Below, in pieces: positions 36,240 through 44,080 of a stretch of DNA of 64,000 nt. How positions within the stretch are numbered: the stretch's first letter is position 1; each line of letters begins with the position of its first letter. The position numbers were made by a program, and so were the translations under genes. This DNA is from an uncultured Dehalococcoidia bacterium. GTDB taxonomy: Bacteria > Chloroflexota > Dehalococcoidia > Lucifugimonadales > UBA1123. Location: the NCBI GenBank assembly GCA_951812505.1, contig CATOSI010000001.1, positions 496,001 to 560,000 of the forward strand. The letters run 5' to 3'. The notes beneath the pieces are model-generated. The model was not told the origin of the DNA, ran no database searches, and saw only the letters and a program-made list of their open reading frames with translations.

Positions 36240-37459
36240 CGTCCCCGACGTGCTGGCTTCTGCGGAGGCCGCGCCATGAATACCAGCGCCATTGACAACA
36301 GCGCCGCTACCGAGAAACCCAAGAAGGCGTTCGTATAGCTGCCCGTGGTATCGAATATGTACCCGCTGATAATAGGCCCTGCTATTATTCCCAGCATCTG
36401 TATGCTCGACCTGAACCCCTGAATCGTAGCGTATGCCCGCCTTCCGAAGTAATCGGCAATCAGCGACTGGGGAATGACGGATATGCCCCCCTGCGACGCG
36501 GAGAACACGATCAGAACGGGTATGACCGCCGTTACGTTCTCAGCGCGGGCCATGAACACGATGGACACCGACATCACGGCGAGCGACGCCGCCATTACGT
36601 AACGCTTATTCACGTAGTCTCCCAGCGCGCTCAGACCGAAGCGCCCGGGTATGCTCATCAGCCCCACCGAACCCGCGAGCGCGGCCGCAGTCACGTTCGA
36701 CGCCCCCAAGTCAACGAAGAACGGCACCAGGTGCAGCCCGATGCCCCCGCTCACCAGCGACCGCGCCATGATCGAAAGCGTCAGGTACCAGAAGCTGGAC
36801 GTTCTCAATGCCTCGCGCGCCGTGAAGTCATTGGACAGGTCAGCCCTTATCGGCCTCGTCCGACCCTGCGAGTCGCGTGCACCTTCCGGCTCGATGCCGT
36901 CCGGGTAGTAACCGTACTGCTCCGGCCTGTGGCGCATCACCGACGCCACCGGCGGCCCTATTACCGTGATGAAAACACCTATGACAAGCGCCGCCGTCCG
37001 CCAGCCGTAAGTCTCCACCAGCCAGCCCACCGCCGGGACGAACAGCCCGCCCAGTCCCACACCCGACCACATGATCCCGAACGCCAGCCCACGCCGCCGG
37101 TTGAACCAGTTCGCCGCCGCCGCCGTGATTGGAGTGCTCATCCCCAGGCTGTTGCCCAAGGCAATCATGAACACATACACGAAGAAGAACGCCAGCAGCC
37201 CGTTGATGAAGCTCAGCCCGATATACCCCAGCCCCATCAGCGGAATCCCCACCAGAATCAGCCGTCGCGGGCCGAACTTGTCAACTGCCCATCCCTCAAT
37301 AGGCCCCAGCAGTCCCGACTCCAGCCGCGCCGCGCTGAATATCACCGAGATAGTCGTGCGGCTCCACCCGAACTCCCGCCCAAGAGGAATGATGAAATTC
37401 CCAAACCCGTGGAAGTTGATGCCAGACGCGATGGACATAACAAGCCCACCGGCAAGCAC
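36212..37459 (-). CDS. MFS transporter (oxalate/formate antiporter-like)
   Basis: A 415-residue or longer major facilitator carrier with about twelve helices. 'SRTTISVIFSAARLESGLLGPIEGWAVDKFGPRRLILVG' is the loop 2-3 region, and 'NWFNRRRGLAFGIMWSGVGLGGLFVP' is typical of the monocarboxylate/OFA type. The first start codon in frame is GTG at 37459, yet the codons before it read 'PFFFGWWIV', the usual first-helix start of this family. The frame upstream is open back to a TAA at 37516 with no ATG, GTG or TTG, so a CTG at 37510 or an error may be involved. The last residues (GRPGFPLSRE) come from a repeat. Substrate unknown. Confidence 0.85.
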   Translation of the reverse strand: MLAGGLVMSIASGINFHGFGNFIIPLGREFGWSRTTISVIFSAARLESGLLGPIEGWAVDKFGPRRLILVGIPLMGLGYIGLSFINGLLAFFFVYVFMIALGNSLGMSTPITAAAANWFNRRRGLAFGIMWSGVGLGGLFVPAVGWLVETYGWRTAALVIGVFITVIGPPVASVMRHRPEQYGYYPDGIEPEGARDSQGRTRPIRADLSNDFTAREALRTSSFWYLTLSIMARSLVSGGIGLHLVPFFVDLGASNVTAAALAGSVGLMSIPGRFGLSALGDYVNKRYVMAASLAVMSVSIVFMARAENVTAVIPVLIVFSASQGGISVIPQSLIADYFGRRAYATIQGFRSSIQMLGIIAGPIISGYIFDTTGSYTNAFLGFSVAALLSMALVFMARPPQKPARRGRPGFPLSRE

Positions 37460-37520
37460 AATCCACCAGCCGAAGAAAAAGGGTTGTTTATTGGAGTCGT
37501 CAGTTTTCAGCGATTAGTTC

Positions 37521-38762
37521 TTAGTCGTTAGTTTGGCGGCCAAGGGCCATGACGCCGTCGTGAGTCCAGCCTTCGGGACACCCTAGTAATTTCTGAGCTA
37601 CAGCACGGTCATTCTTTCGTTGAGTGTCTGTTCTGCGGTCTTTGTCTGACCCGATAAACTGGTAAAGGCCTCTTTCGACATCCACGGCTCTGAGGGAAGT
37701 GGAGGACTTATCGTTGACTAAGTAAGCGATTCCTCTACACCATACAGCCCAATTCTCGTAACATTGTTCATTCCTCCTACCTTGATCGGTAAGTTCTCCT
37801 GTAAGCTGACCGTATTGTCTACGAAGGTTCAGTGGAATAGTAGTGGCTTTTGAAGGGTTTGTTCTGTTGAATGACAGGTCTTGTAAAGGTGTGAAACCTT
37901 CTGACCAAGCAAACTTGGCAATGTTCAGGTCTAGCACAGGGTATTTGCTGGGGCATAGGAACATCATCGTTTTGCTTATGAACGGGACACCACTGAATTC
38001 TGGAAGTCTTATACTTCTAATGTCCCTCAGTCTGAGTCCCCGTAGGTCTTTCACTAGCTGTATGAATCTATCAATGCCTCTGTCGTCCGCTTCCAGGAAC
38101 TTAGGTATTCTATCTTTCTGTCTGCCTGTCAACGGAATATAGCCGTCGCACGGACCATTACCTTCACGACGCTGGCTTGCATACCCCCAATAGAGGACGT
38201 TTGACAGTCCATCTTTTACCTCTTCTGGATTCGGGCTGAACAACTGCGCTTGTATCTTTTCCTCTACTTGACGCATATTCTTGTGGCAGACTTCCTTACC
38301 ATTCTGAAAGTCGTATGTGACCGCAGGATAGTCGTATGCCTTGACTGCATCACACAGTACCTTAGCGTATTTCTCCATCGAGTATTGCTGTAGAGTCATG
38401 TTGCTATCCTCCCTGAATCGACTCTCCGTCGCGGGACGCATTTCGTGGATGGTTACCGGAAGGCCGGCCCGCTTGGCCTTTAGCCATCGCTTGAACGACC
38501 TTCCACTTTCACCCGACCTTTGACCCGTCAGCAACATTTCCACACTGAGGTCCTCGTCGAGGTCGGGCCAGTGCAGGTGCTGGCCTCCCGCATGTATCTC
38601 CCAATTGTCACGCTCCTCCTGGGTAGCGTGGGCCAATCTGGGATACCACGCCAACGGCGCGGAAATTGTCCGTCCATCGGACAGATGGGCGGTTAGTGTG
38701 TCGTCGGTAACCGCAATTGCTACTGCATCGGGTATATCCACGCTAACGGCTGAAATAGCCAT
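37521..38762 (-). CDS. DUF2442 domain fused to an unknown low-GC C-terminal domain
   Basis: One 413-residue ORF made of two unlike parts. Residues 1-105 are a DUF2442 domain ('TVTDDTLTAHLSDGRTISAPLAWYP'-like strand, 'HWPDLDEDLSVEMLLTG'), partner of the DUF4160 protein encoded upstream with a 20-base overlap. Residues 122-413 are an unrecognised domain with 'VPFISKTMMFLCPSKYPVLDLNIAKFAW', which resembles helix-hairpin-helix type proteins only faintly. The join is at an ATG (38399) that has its own strong ribosome-binding site AGGGAGGA seven bases upstream, so a 292-residue form starting there is likely too. Sampled GC is about 42-50% in the second part against about 60% in the first. Confidence 0.75.
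   Translation of the reverse strand: MAISAVSVDIPDAVAIAVTDDTLTAHLSDGRTISAPLAWYPRLAHATQEERDNWEIHAGGQHLHWPDLDEDLSVEMLLTGQRSGESGRSFKRWLKAKRAGLPVTIHEMRPATESRFREDSNMTLQQYSMEKYAKVLCDAVKAYDYPAVTYDFQNGKEVCHKNMRQVEEKIQAQLFSPNPEEVKDGLSNVLYWGYASQRREGNGPCDGYIPLTGRQKDRIPKFLEADDRGIDRFIQLVKDLRGLRLRDIRSIRLPEFSGVPFISKTMMFLCPSKYPVLDLNIAKFAWSEGFTPLQDLSFNRTNPSKATTIPLNLRRQYGQLTGELTDQGRRNEQCYENWAVWCRGIAYLVNDKSSTSLRAVDVERGLYQFIGSDKDRRTDTQRKNDRAVAQKLLGCPEGWTHDGVMALGRQTND
38407..38414 (-). promoter_or_regulatory. Internal ribosome-binding site within the DUF2442 fusion ORF
   Basis: AGGGAGGA on the minus strand lies 7 bases before an in-frame ATG at 38399 (MTLQQYSMEKYAK). It is stronger than most ribosome-binding sites in this window and lies exactly at the boundary between the DUF2442 part and the low-GC part. 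Confidence 0.6.
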
Positions 38763-38979
38763 GCCAAGCCCCCAGAAGTTCCGCCCGATTCCGCTCGACG
38801 ATTCTTTGAATGCGTCGGATCTCCGAGCGTCGAAAGTTGCCGCTATCCTGCAATGCTACCGGGTCTAGCCAGAACTTGGCGTAACCCACATCGCGCCGCA
38901 CGTGAATGTGCGGTGGCTCCATCCTGTCTGCTGAGACAACATAAAATCTATAAGGGCCTTGTCTCAGGAATACAGGCAT
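38743..38979 (-). CDS. DUF4160 domain protein (putative toxin-antitoxin partner)
   Basis: A 78-residue DUF4160 protein: 'FYVVSADRMEPPHIHVRRD' (with the family PPHIHV motif), 'AKFWLDPVALQDSGNF' and 'ELLGAWHGYF'. DUF4160 and DUF2442 genes are a common pair, often regarded as toxin-antitoxin-like. Its 3' end overlaps the DUF2442 fusion gene by 20 bases, which argues for coupled translation. Confidence 0.88.
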   Translation of the reverse strand: MPVFLRQGPYRFYVVSADRMEPPHIHVRRDVGYAKFWLDPVALQDSGNFRRSEIRRIQRIVERNRAELLGAWHGYFSR

Positions 38980-39011
38980 CGCCAGACTGTCATCCTACCA
39001 TTGAAAATTCA

Positions 39012-40652
39012 CTACCACCCAATCGCCACCCCATCCCTCCGAGGGTCCGCCCCACCCTGAAAAGTCCCCGATTCGTGGTCAACCATGATCCCCTGCGCGC
39101 CGCCTACCGTCATCGAAAACGGCGCGGTCACCTCTATGTCGTGGCCTTTGGCGGAGAGCACGGCGCGGACGTGGTAGGGGAAGCGCTCTTCCATGACTAC
39201 CCGACGTTCCTCGAAGACGCGCAGGCGCGGCGCCTCGATAGCCTCCTGCACGTTCATGCCGAAGTCCAGCGCGTTCATCACGAACTGCGGAGTCGTCTGG
39301 AGTATCCCCCAGCTTCCGGGCGTGCCCAGGCTTACGTGGAAGCGTCCGTCCTTGAACGTCTGGGTGGGCGCGAGACAGAAGTCAACGCGCTTGCCTCCCT
39401 CGAGACGGTTCGGTGCGCCCTCCTCCAGGTCGAACCAGTGCGCCATGTTGTTGAGGAACAGGCCGGTGTCGCCCGGAGCGACCGCCGACCCGAATCCGCC
39501 TCCAAGCGTCTGCGTCACCGAGACGACATTGCCGTCGGAGTCCGCGACCGCGAAGTGGGTGGTCATGCCGCCGTCGAACTCGTCAGGGCTGCCCGCTTTG
39601 AGGGATCCGGACGGTATCATGCGACTGAACTCTTCGCCCGAAACTACCGCCGCATTATCGCGGTCAATCCGGCTGCGCTGCTGCTCGGCGTAACCGGAGG
39701 AAAGCAGCCCGTTCAGTGGAGCCTTCACGTGGTCGGGGTCTCCGCCCCACTTGATGCGGTCCGTAACCGCCAGTTTGACCGCCTCTATATAAGAGTGGAC
39801 GGTCTCAGGATGCTGGAAGATCAGGTCCGGGCCGTCGAAGCCCTCCATTATCTTGAGGGTTTCTAATAGCTGGAATCCCGTTGAGTTGGGCGGTACGGAG
39901 AATATCTCGTAATCCCGGTAGTTTATGCCGATTGGTTCGCACCACTCGGCTTCATACGTGGCAAAGTCTTCTTCTGTGAACTGACCGCCGAGTTCCCGGG
40001 CGCCCTTCACGAGCCTTGCGGCGAGTTCGCCTCGATAGAATTCATCCTTTCCACCGCGAGCTATCGTGCGCAGCGATTCAGCCAATTGGGGCTGCTTGAC
40101 CCTCTGGCCCGGTCCGGGACCCTTGCCGTTCTTGACGAAGATGCCTTTAGACGGAAATCTAGCAAGACGTGGGACGGAATTCCCGATGGACCTGGCGTTG
40201 AAGTGTGTAATCGCCGTACCGTTCTGGGCATAGCCAATCGCGGGCTCGAACAACTGCTCCCTGTCCAGTCTTCCGTATGTCTCATGCAGGGTTAGCCAAC
40301 CCGCGACGTTCCCCGGAACGAGCGCCGACTTGATGCCGATGTCCTTGTCCGACGCTTCGTATTCCTCCGGGTCGGCGGCGGCGGGCATACGTCCCGAGAA
40401 GTTCAGAGCGCGAACGCGGTCCTCGGATGCCACGTATGCCAACGCCAGCCCGACCCCGCCCGCGCCGGACATGAATGGCTCGCAAACGTTTAGAGTCGAT
40501 GCGACGGCGACGGCGGCGTCGAAAGCGTTGCCGCCCGCGACCATCATCCGAATTCCGGCAAGTGATGCGAGAGGGTGAGCGGATGTCGCCATCCCGTTGA
40601 CACCCACCGCGGCGGGCCTGTTCGCTTGAGGAATCACTGACAAACCGGACAT
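39012..40652 (-). CDS. ggt: Gamma-glutamyltransferase family protein
   Basis: A 546-residue Ntn-hydrolase that would cleave itself before the nucleophile Thr in 'GGMTTHFAVADSDGNVVSVTQTLGGGFGSAV'. The N-terminal region has 'HPLASLAGIRMMVAGGNAFDAAVAVA' and the large subunit 'IEAVKLAVTDR'. No clear signal peptide is seen, so it may be cytoplasmic, as for several gamma-glutamyltransferase-like acylases; glutathione or other gamma-glutamyl/acyl amides are possible substrates. AGGAGA precedes the ATG by about 9 bases. Confidence 0.92.
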   Translation of the reverse strand: MSGLSVIPQANRPAAVGVNGMATSAHPLASLAGIRMMVAGGNAFDAAVAVASTLNVCEPFMSGAGGVGLALAYVASEDRVRALNFSGRMPAAADPEEYEASDKDIGIKSALVPGNVAGWLTLHETYGRLDREQLFEPAIGYAQNGTAITHFNARSIGNSVPRLARFPSKGIFVKNGKGPGPGQRVKQPQLAESLRTIARGGKDEFYRGELAARLVKGARELGGQFTEEDFATYEAEWCEPIGINYRDYEIFSVPPNSTGFQLLETLKIMEGFDGPDLIFQHPETVHSYIEAVKLAVTDRIKWGGDPDHVKAPLNGLLSSGYAEQQRSRIDRDNAAVVSGEEFSRMIPSGSLKAGSPDEFDGGMTTHFAVADSDGNVVSVTQTLGGGFGSAVAPGDTGLFLNNMAHWFDLEEGAPNRLEGGKRVDFCLAPTQTFKDGRFHVSLGTPGSWGILQTTPQFVMNALDFGMNVQEAIEAPRLRVFEERRVVMEERFPYHVRAVLSAKGHDIEVTAPFSMTVGGAQGIMVDHESGTFQGGADPRRDGVAIGW

Positions 40653-40730
40653 GATGTACTCTCCTGAACTCTGGCTTTCGATGCCAGTATATCAGGGATT
40701 CTTACCCGAATCAGGATTCGCGAACCTCTC

Positions 40731-40760
40731 TTGACCGCCGCAACCCCGACGACCTAGAAT
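40731..40760 (+). promoter_or_regulatory. thrS promoter
   Basis: TTGACC (40731-40736) and TAGAAT (40755-40760) are separated by 18 bases. The same arrangement (TTGACT-N18-TAGAAT) precedes the tRNA-Lys gene. Transcription would start near 40767. Confidence 0.6.
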
Positions 40761-40766
40761 TGACGC

Positions 40767-40891
40767 AGACTCACAGTTACCAGCAGTACAGGATCAGATG
40801 AATTGGGAACCGCGTAGTTCTCTTCAGACGAATAACATTCTCGACTATGTAGCCTCTCGCGGGTTGCCCATCAATTGCGCGAGGGGCTTTT
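40767..40891 (+). promoter_or_regulatory. Probable attenuator leader of thrS
   Basis: The leader contains the hairpin GGGAAC-CGCGTA-GTTCTC (40805-40822) and an intrinsic terminator at 40852-40891. GGGAACCGCG (40805-40814) can instead pair with CGCGGGTTGCCC (40858-40869), which would break the terminator's left arm: an antiterminator. GGAACCGCG resembles part of the T-box sequence, but the UGGN bulge and stem I are not evident. The control signal (tRNA-Thr or ThrRS itself) is inference. Confidence 0.45.
40852..40891 (+). terminator. Intrinsic terminator in the thrS leader
   Basis: GCCTCTCGCG (40852-40861) pairs with CGCGAGGGGC (40878-40887) over 10 bp with one G-U pair, followed by TTTT. It lies 100 bases before the thrS ATG and downstream of its promoter, so it would attenuate thrS. 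A small hairpin GCGTG/CACGC follows at once. Confidence 0.75.
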
Positions 40892-40992
40892 GCGTGTTTC
40901 AACTCACGCTAGAATTTGACCCCCAAAGAATGATGTTCATGGTCGGGTGTGTGCCTGAGTGACCACCTGCCAACATTAGGAGAGAAACAGAA

Positions 40993-42732
40993 ATGACGCT
41001 GCAAGTTGACTCCGAACTGATAGAGTTGCGGACGCGCATAAGGCACTCCGCCGCCCATGTGATGGCGGACGTGGTCAAGACGCTCTTTCCCGACGCCAAG
41101 ATAGGCATTGGCCCGCCCACCGACGACGGCTTCTACTACGATTTCATGGTGGAGACGCCGTTTACGCCTGACGATATTCAACGAATAGAGAACCGGATGC
41201 GTCGCGTGATCAAGCGCAATCACGCCTTCGAGTACAGGGAGTATTCAAGGGATGAGATTAACGAACTCAACGCCGAAGAGCCGCTCAAGCTGGAAGTAAT
41301 CGCCGAGATACCCGAAGGCGAAGCTATTTCGACTTATACTCATGGCGGATTCGAGGACCTGTGCGCCGGGCCTCACGTCGAGTCCACGGGCAAGATTCCG
41401 GCATTCAAGCTGCTTAACGTGGCCGGCGCCTATTGGCGCGGCGATGAAAACCGCCCGATGCTCCAGCGCATTTATGGGACAGCATTCGAGTCGCGGGAAG
41501 CGCTGGACGAGCACCTGGAAAGACTCGAGGAGGCGCGCAGGCGCGACCACAGAGTCGTCGGGCGCGACCTCGACCTGTTCTCGGTGCACGATGAGACCGG
41601 CCCCGGGTTGATTATATGGCACCCTAAGGGCGCGCGAATTCGCGGTCTCGTGGAGGACCTGTGGAAACGCGAGCATTACAGGTGGGGATACGACCTCGTC
41701 TATACGCCCCACATCGGCCGCTCCACTCTCTGGGAGACGAGCGGGCACCTTGAGAACTTCAAGGAGAACATGTTCGCCGCCATGGACATGGAGGGCCAGG
41801 ACTACTATCTGAAGCCGATGAACTGCCCGTTCCACATCATGTACTACCGCAACGGCCTGAGGAGCTATCGCGACCTGCCGATGCGAATAGGCGAACTGGG
41901 TTCGGTGTATCGCTACGAGAGGGGAGGGACGCTCCACGGGATGCTGCGCGTCCGGGGAATGACGCAGGACGACGCGCACATATTCTGCCGCCCCGACCAG
42001 ATCGGGGAAGAAGTGAACGGAGTTCTCGATCTCACCTTCCATCTGCTGAACAAGTTCGGATTCAAGGACTATTCGGTGATGCTTTCAACCAGGCCGGACA
42101 AGGCTGTCGGCTCTGAAGAAGAGTGGGAGGTCGCCACGAATTCGCTGCGTGCCACGCTGGAGGGACGGGGAATGAGTTACGAGGTCGAGGAAGGCGGAGG
42201 CGCGTTCTACGGACCCAAGATTGATATTCATATCGAGGATGCCATCGGAAGGCTCTGGCAGTGCACGACGGTCCAGTTCGACTTCAACCTGCCTCGCAGG
42301 TTCGGACTAACCTATATCGGCGCGGACGGGGCCGAGCACCAGCCTTACATGGTGCACAGGGCGCTCTTCGGCTCCATGGAGCGGTTCATGGGCGTTCTGG
42401 TCGAGCACTACGGAGGCGCCTTCCCAACATGGCTGGCTCCCGTACAGGCGACAATAATTCCGATTGCCGACCGCCACCACGAGTACGCAGGCAAAGTTCA
42501 ACGCAAACTGCAGCAGGCGGAAATAAGGGCTGGGTCCGATCTCCGCAACGAGCGAATGGGATTCAAGATAAGGGACGCCCAGATGCAGAAGACGCCGTAC
42601 ATGCTCATAGTCGGTGACCGTGAGATCGCCGCGAATGCGGTTGGCGTGCGGCTGCGGTCGGGTGAGGACCTGGGTGCCGTTGCAGTTGACGAACTCGTCC
42701 AAAGGATCGTGGCGGATGCTGCCGCCGGTTGA
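40993..42732 (+). CDS. thrS: Threonyl-tRNA synthetase (without TGS domain)
   Basis: A 579-residue class II synthetase. It begins directly in the editing (N2) domain with 'IRHSAAHVMADVVKTLFPDA' (HxxxH) and 'GPHVESTGKI', so the N-terminal TGS domain present in most bacterial ThrRS (about 640 residues) is missing. Motif 2/3 regions and zinc ligands are in 'LKPMNCPFHIMYY' , 'SVYRYERGGTLHGMLRVRGMTQDDAHIFC' and 'PYMVHRALFGSMERFMG'. The anticodon-binding domain is at the end. AGGAGA is 9 bases upstream of the ATG; a likely attenuator precedes the gene. Confidence 0.96.
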   Translation: MTLQVDSELIELRTRIRHSAAHVMADVVKTLFPDAKIGIGPPTDDGFYYDFMVETPFTPDDIQRIENRMRRVIKRNHAFEYREYSRDEINELNAEEPLKLEVIAEIPEGEAISTYTHGGFEDLCAGPHVESTGKIPAFKLLNVAGAYWRGDENRPMLQRIYGTAFESREALDEHLERLEEARRRDHRVVGRDLDLFSVHDETGPGLIIWHPKGARIRGLVEDLWKREHYRWGYDLVYTPHIGRSTLWETSGHLENFKENMFAAMDMEGQDYYLKPMNCPFHIMYYRNGLRSYRDLPMRIGELGSVYRYERGGTLHGMLRVRGMTQDDAHIFCRPDQIGEEVNGVLDLTFHLLNKFGFKDYSVMLSTRPDKAVGSEEEWEVATNSLRATLEGRGMSYEVEEGGGAFYGPKIDIHIEDAIGRLWQCTTVQFDFNLPRRFGLTYIGADGAEHQPYMVHRALFGSMERFMGVLVEHYGGAFPTWLAPVQATIIPIADRHHEYAGKVQRKLQQAEIRAGSDLRNERMGFKIRDAQMQKTPYMLIVGDREIAANAVGVRLRSGEDLGAVAVDELVQRIVADAAAG

Positions 42733-42759
42733 CGTATTGGGAATACCTCCGTAACGGTG

Positions 42760-42788
42760 TTGTAACGTAATTTGGTCTGTGATATATT
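42760..42788 (+). promoter_or_regulatory. infC operon promoter
   Basis: TTGTAA (42760-42765) and TATATT (42783-42788) are 17 bases apart, in the 92-base gap between thrS and infC. Confidence 0.55.
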
Positions 42789-42824
42789 CATTAGAACTCA
42801 AGTATCGGCTTGGGTGAAACCGCT

Positions 42825-43427
42825 TTGGCGAAAGAAAGAGGTGCCAGGATACCACCCAGGGATTATCGCGCTAACGAGAGAATAAGAGTTCCCCAGGTCC
42901 GAGTTGTGGACGAAGAGGGAAAGCAGTTGGGTGTACTTCCCACGAGACAGGCGCTGGAGATAGCAGACGAAAGGGGCTATGACCTGGTGGAGGTTGCCCC
43001 CGGGGCCGATCCCCCGGTCTGTCGCCTTATGGACTTTGGAAAGTTCAAATATGAGGCGACGCGCAAAGAACGCGAGGCGCGAAGAGCGCGAAGGGCACGC
43101 CCTACGAATGAGTTGCGCGAGGTCAGGATGAAGACCCGGATAGGTGAACACGACCGCCTCGCCAAGACCAGGCTTGCCAAGCGTCTGCTCGGACAGGGCG
43201 CGAAGGTCAAGGTGTCGGTCATGTTCAGGGGACGTGAAAACGAACATCCTGAAATCGGCATGAATCTTCTCAGGCTGGTAGCCGAAGCGCTTGTGGACGA
43301 CGCCGCGCTCGAAAGCCCACCCAACTTCGAGAGCAGGAGAATGCTTTCGATGATACTGGCGCCGGTAAGCGGTCCAAACGCAAGGGATCAGAAATCGAAT
43401 CAAAGGCGGGAGAAAGTACGTGCCTAA
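42825..43427 (+). CDS. infC: Translation initiation factor IF-3
   Basis: IF-3 prevents early 50S joining and proofreads start-codon selection. The N domain has 'GKQLGVLPTRQALEIADERGYDLVEVAPGADPPVCRLMDFGKFKYE' pieces, and the C domain 'EVRMKTRIGEHDRLAKTRLAKRLL'. There is no ATG near the N-terminus: the frame opens at TTG 42810, and TTG 42825 (MAKERGARIPP) has a GGGTGA about 8 bases upstream, so the latter is preferred with modest confidence. Rare start codons are usual for infC. It overlaps rpmI by 8 bases. Confidence 0.93.
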   Translation: MAKERGARIPPRDYRANERIRVPQVRVVDEEGKQLGVLPTRQALEIADERGYDLVEVAPGADPPVCRLMDFGKFKYEATRKEREARRARRARPTNELREVRMKTRIGEHDRLAKTRLAKRLLGQGAKVKVSVMFRGRENEHPEIGMNLLRLVAEALVDDAALESPPNFESRRMLSMILAPVSGPNARDQKSNQRREKVRA

Positions 43428-43623
43428 GCTGAAGACACATAAGGGAGCCAAGCGCCGATTCCGTATAACCGGAACCGGTAAGTTGGTCCGAATGAAGGGG
43501 CACAGGTCCCACCTCAGACGAAAGAAATCCAATAAGGCCAAGCGCCTTTTCGCCAAGAAGTTGGAGGTCAGCCCCTCCGACGTGAAGATGCTCAAGCGCG
43601 CGCTTCCATACGGCTTGGATTAA
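43420..43623 (+). CDS. rpmI: 50S ribosomal protein L35
   Basis: A 67-residue basic protein with 'PKLKTHKGAKRRFRITGTGKL' and 'RSHLRRKKSNKAKR', the L35 pattern. It starts at a GTG that overlaps the end of infC by 8 bases, giving translational coupling in the standard infC-rpmI-rplT order. Confidence 0.96.
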   Translation: MPKLKTHKGAKRRFRITGTGKLVRMKGHRSHLRRKKSNKAKRLFAKKLEVSPSDVKMLKRALPYGLD

Positions 43624-43656
43624 CTGCTACAATTCCTTCAGTATAGTCTCAGTTTC

Positions 43657-43687
43657 AACTGCCCCAGCTTAACCGCGAGGGGCGGTT
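43657..43687 (+). promoter_or_regulatory. Strong hairpin between rpmI and rplT
   Basis: AACTGCCCC (43657-43665) pairs with GGGGCGGTT (43679-43687) over 9 bp with one G-U pair and a 13-base loop. The sequence after it (GTATGTTTG) is only mildly T-rich. It ends about 28 bases before the rplT start, so it could be a weak terminator or an L20 autoregulation site. Confidence 0.5.
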
Positions 43688-43714
43688 GTATGTTTGAATA
43701 GTGAGGTAGTCCAA

Positions 43715-44080
43715 TTGACCCGGATCAAGCGTGGTGTAACAAAGCGGAAACGCCATAAGAAGATTCTCAAGATGACCAAGGGCCATCAGGGAGGACGCCA
43801 CACGCTGTTCAGGCAGGCAAACGAGTCCATGCTTCACGCCTACTCCTACGCCTTCGCTCACCGGCGCGAGCGCAAGGGCGATATGCGAAAGCTCTGGAAC
43901 GTCAAGATAAACGCCGCCGCCCGTGCCAATGGCATCACGTACAGTAAGCTGATTCATGGCCTCAAACTCGCCGGCGTCGAGGTCAACCGCAAGATGCTCG
44001 CGGACATTGCCATGCGCGACCCTGGCGCGTTCGCCCAGATCGCCGAGACCGCCAAGCGGGAACTCGAACCGGCCGCCTAG
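43715..44080 (+). CDS. rplT: 50S ribosomal protein L20
   Basis: L20 binds 23S rRNA early in assembly and represses its own operon in several bacteria. The sequence 'RIKRGVTKRKRHKKILKMTKGHQGGRH' and 'RERKGDMRKLWNVKINAAAR' are diagnostic. The ORF opens at TTG 43694, but TTG 43715 gives the conserved MTRIKRG start and has GAGG eight bases upstream. Its end overlaps the convergent sco1 gene by 4 bases. Confidence 0.96.
   Translation: MTRIKRGVTKRKRHKKILKMTKGHQGGRHTLFRQANESMLHAYSYAFAHRRERKGDMRKLWNVKINAAARANGITYSKLIHGLKLAGVEVNRKMLADIAMRDPGAFAQIAETAKRELEPAA

Noticed and set aside
36731-37531. 266-residue plus-strand ORF opposite the MFS gene
   Set aside because: Low-complexity Arg/Pro/His-rich antisense shadow.
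40800-40890. Canonical T-box riboswitch before thrS
   Set aside because: ACCGCG and a terminator are present, but the UGGN bulge is altered and the leader from the predicted promoter is too short for stem I with a specifier loop. It is reported as an atypical attenuator instead.
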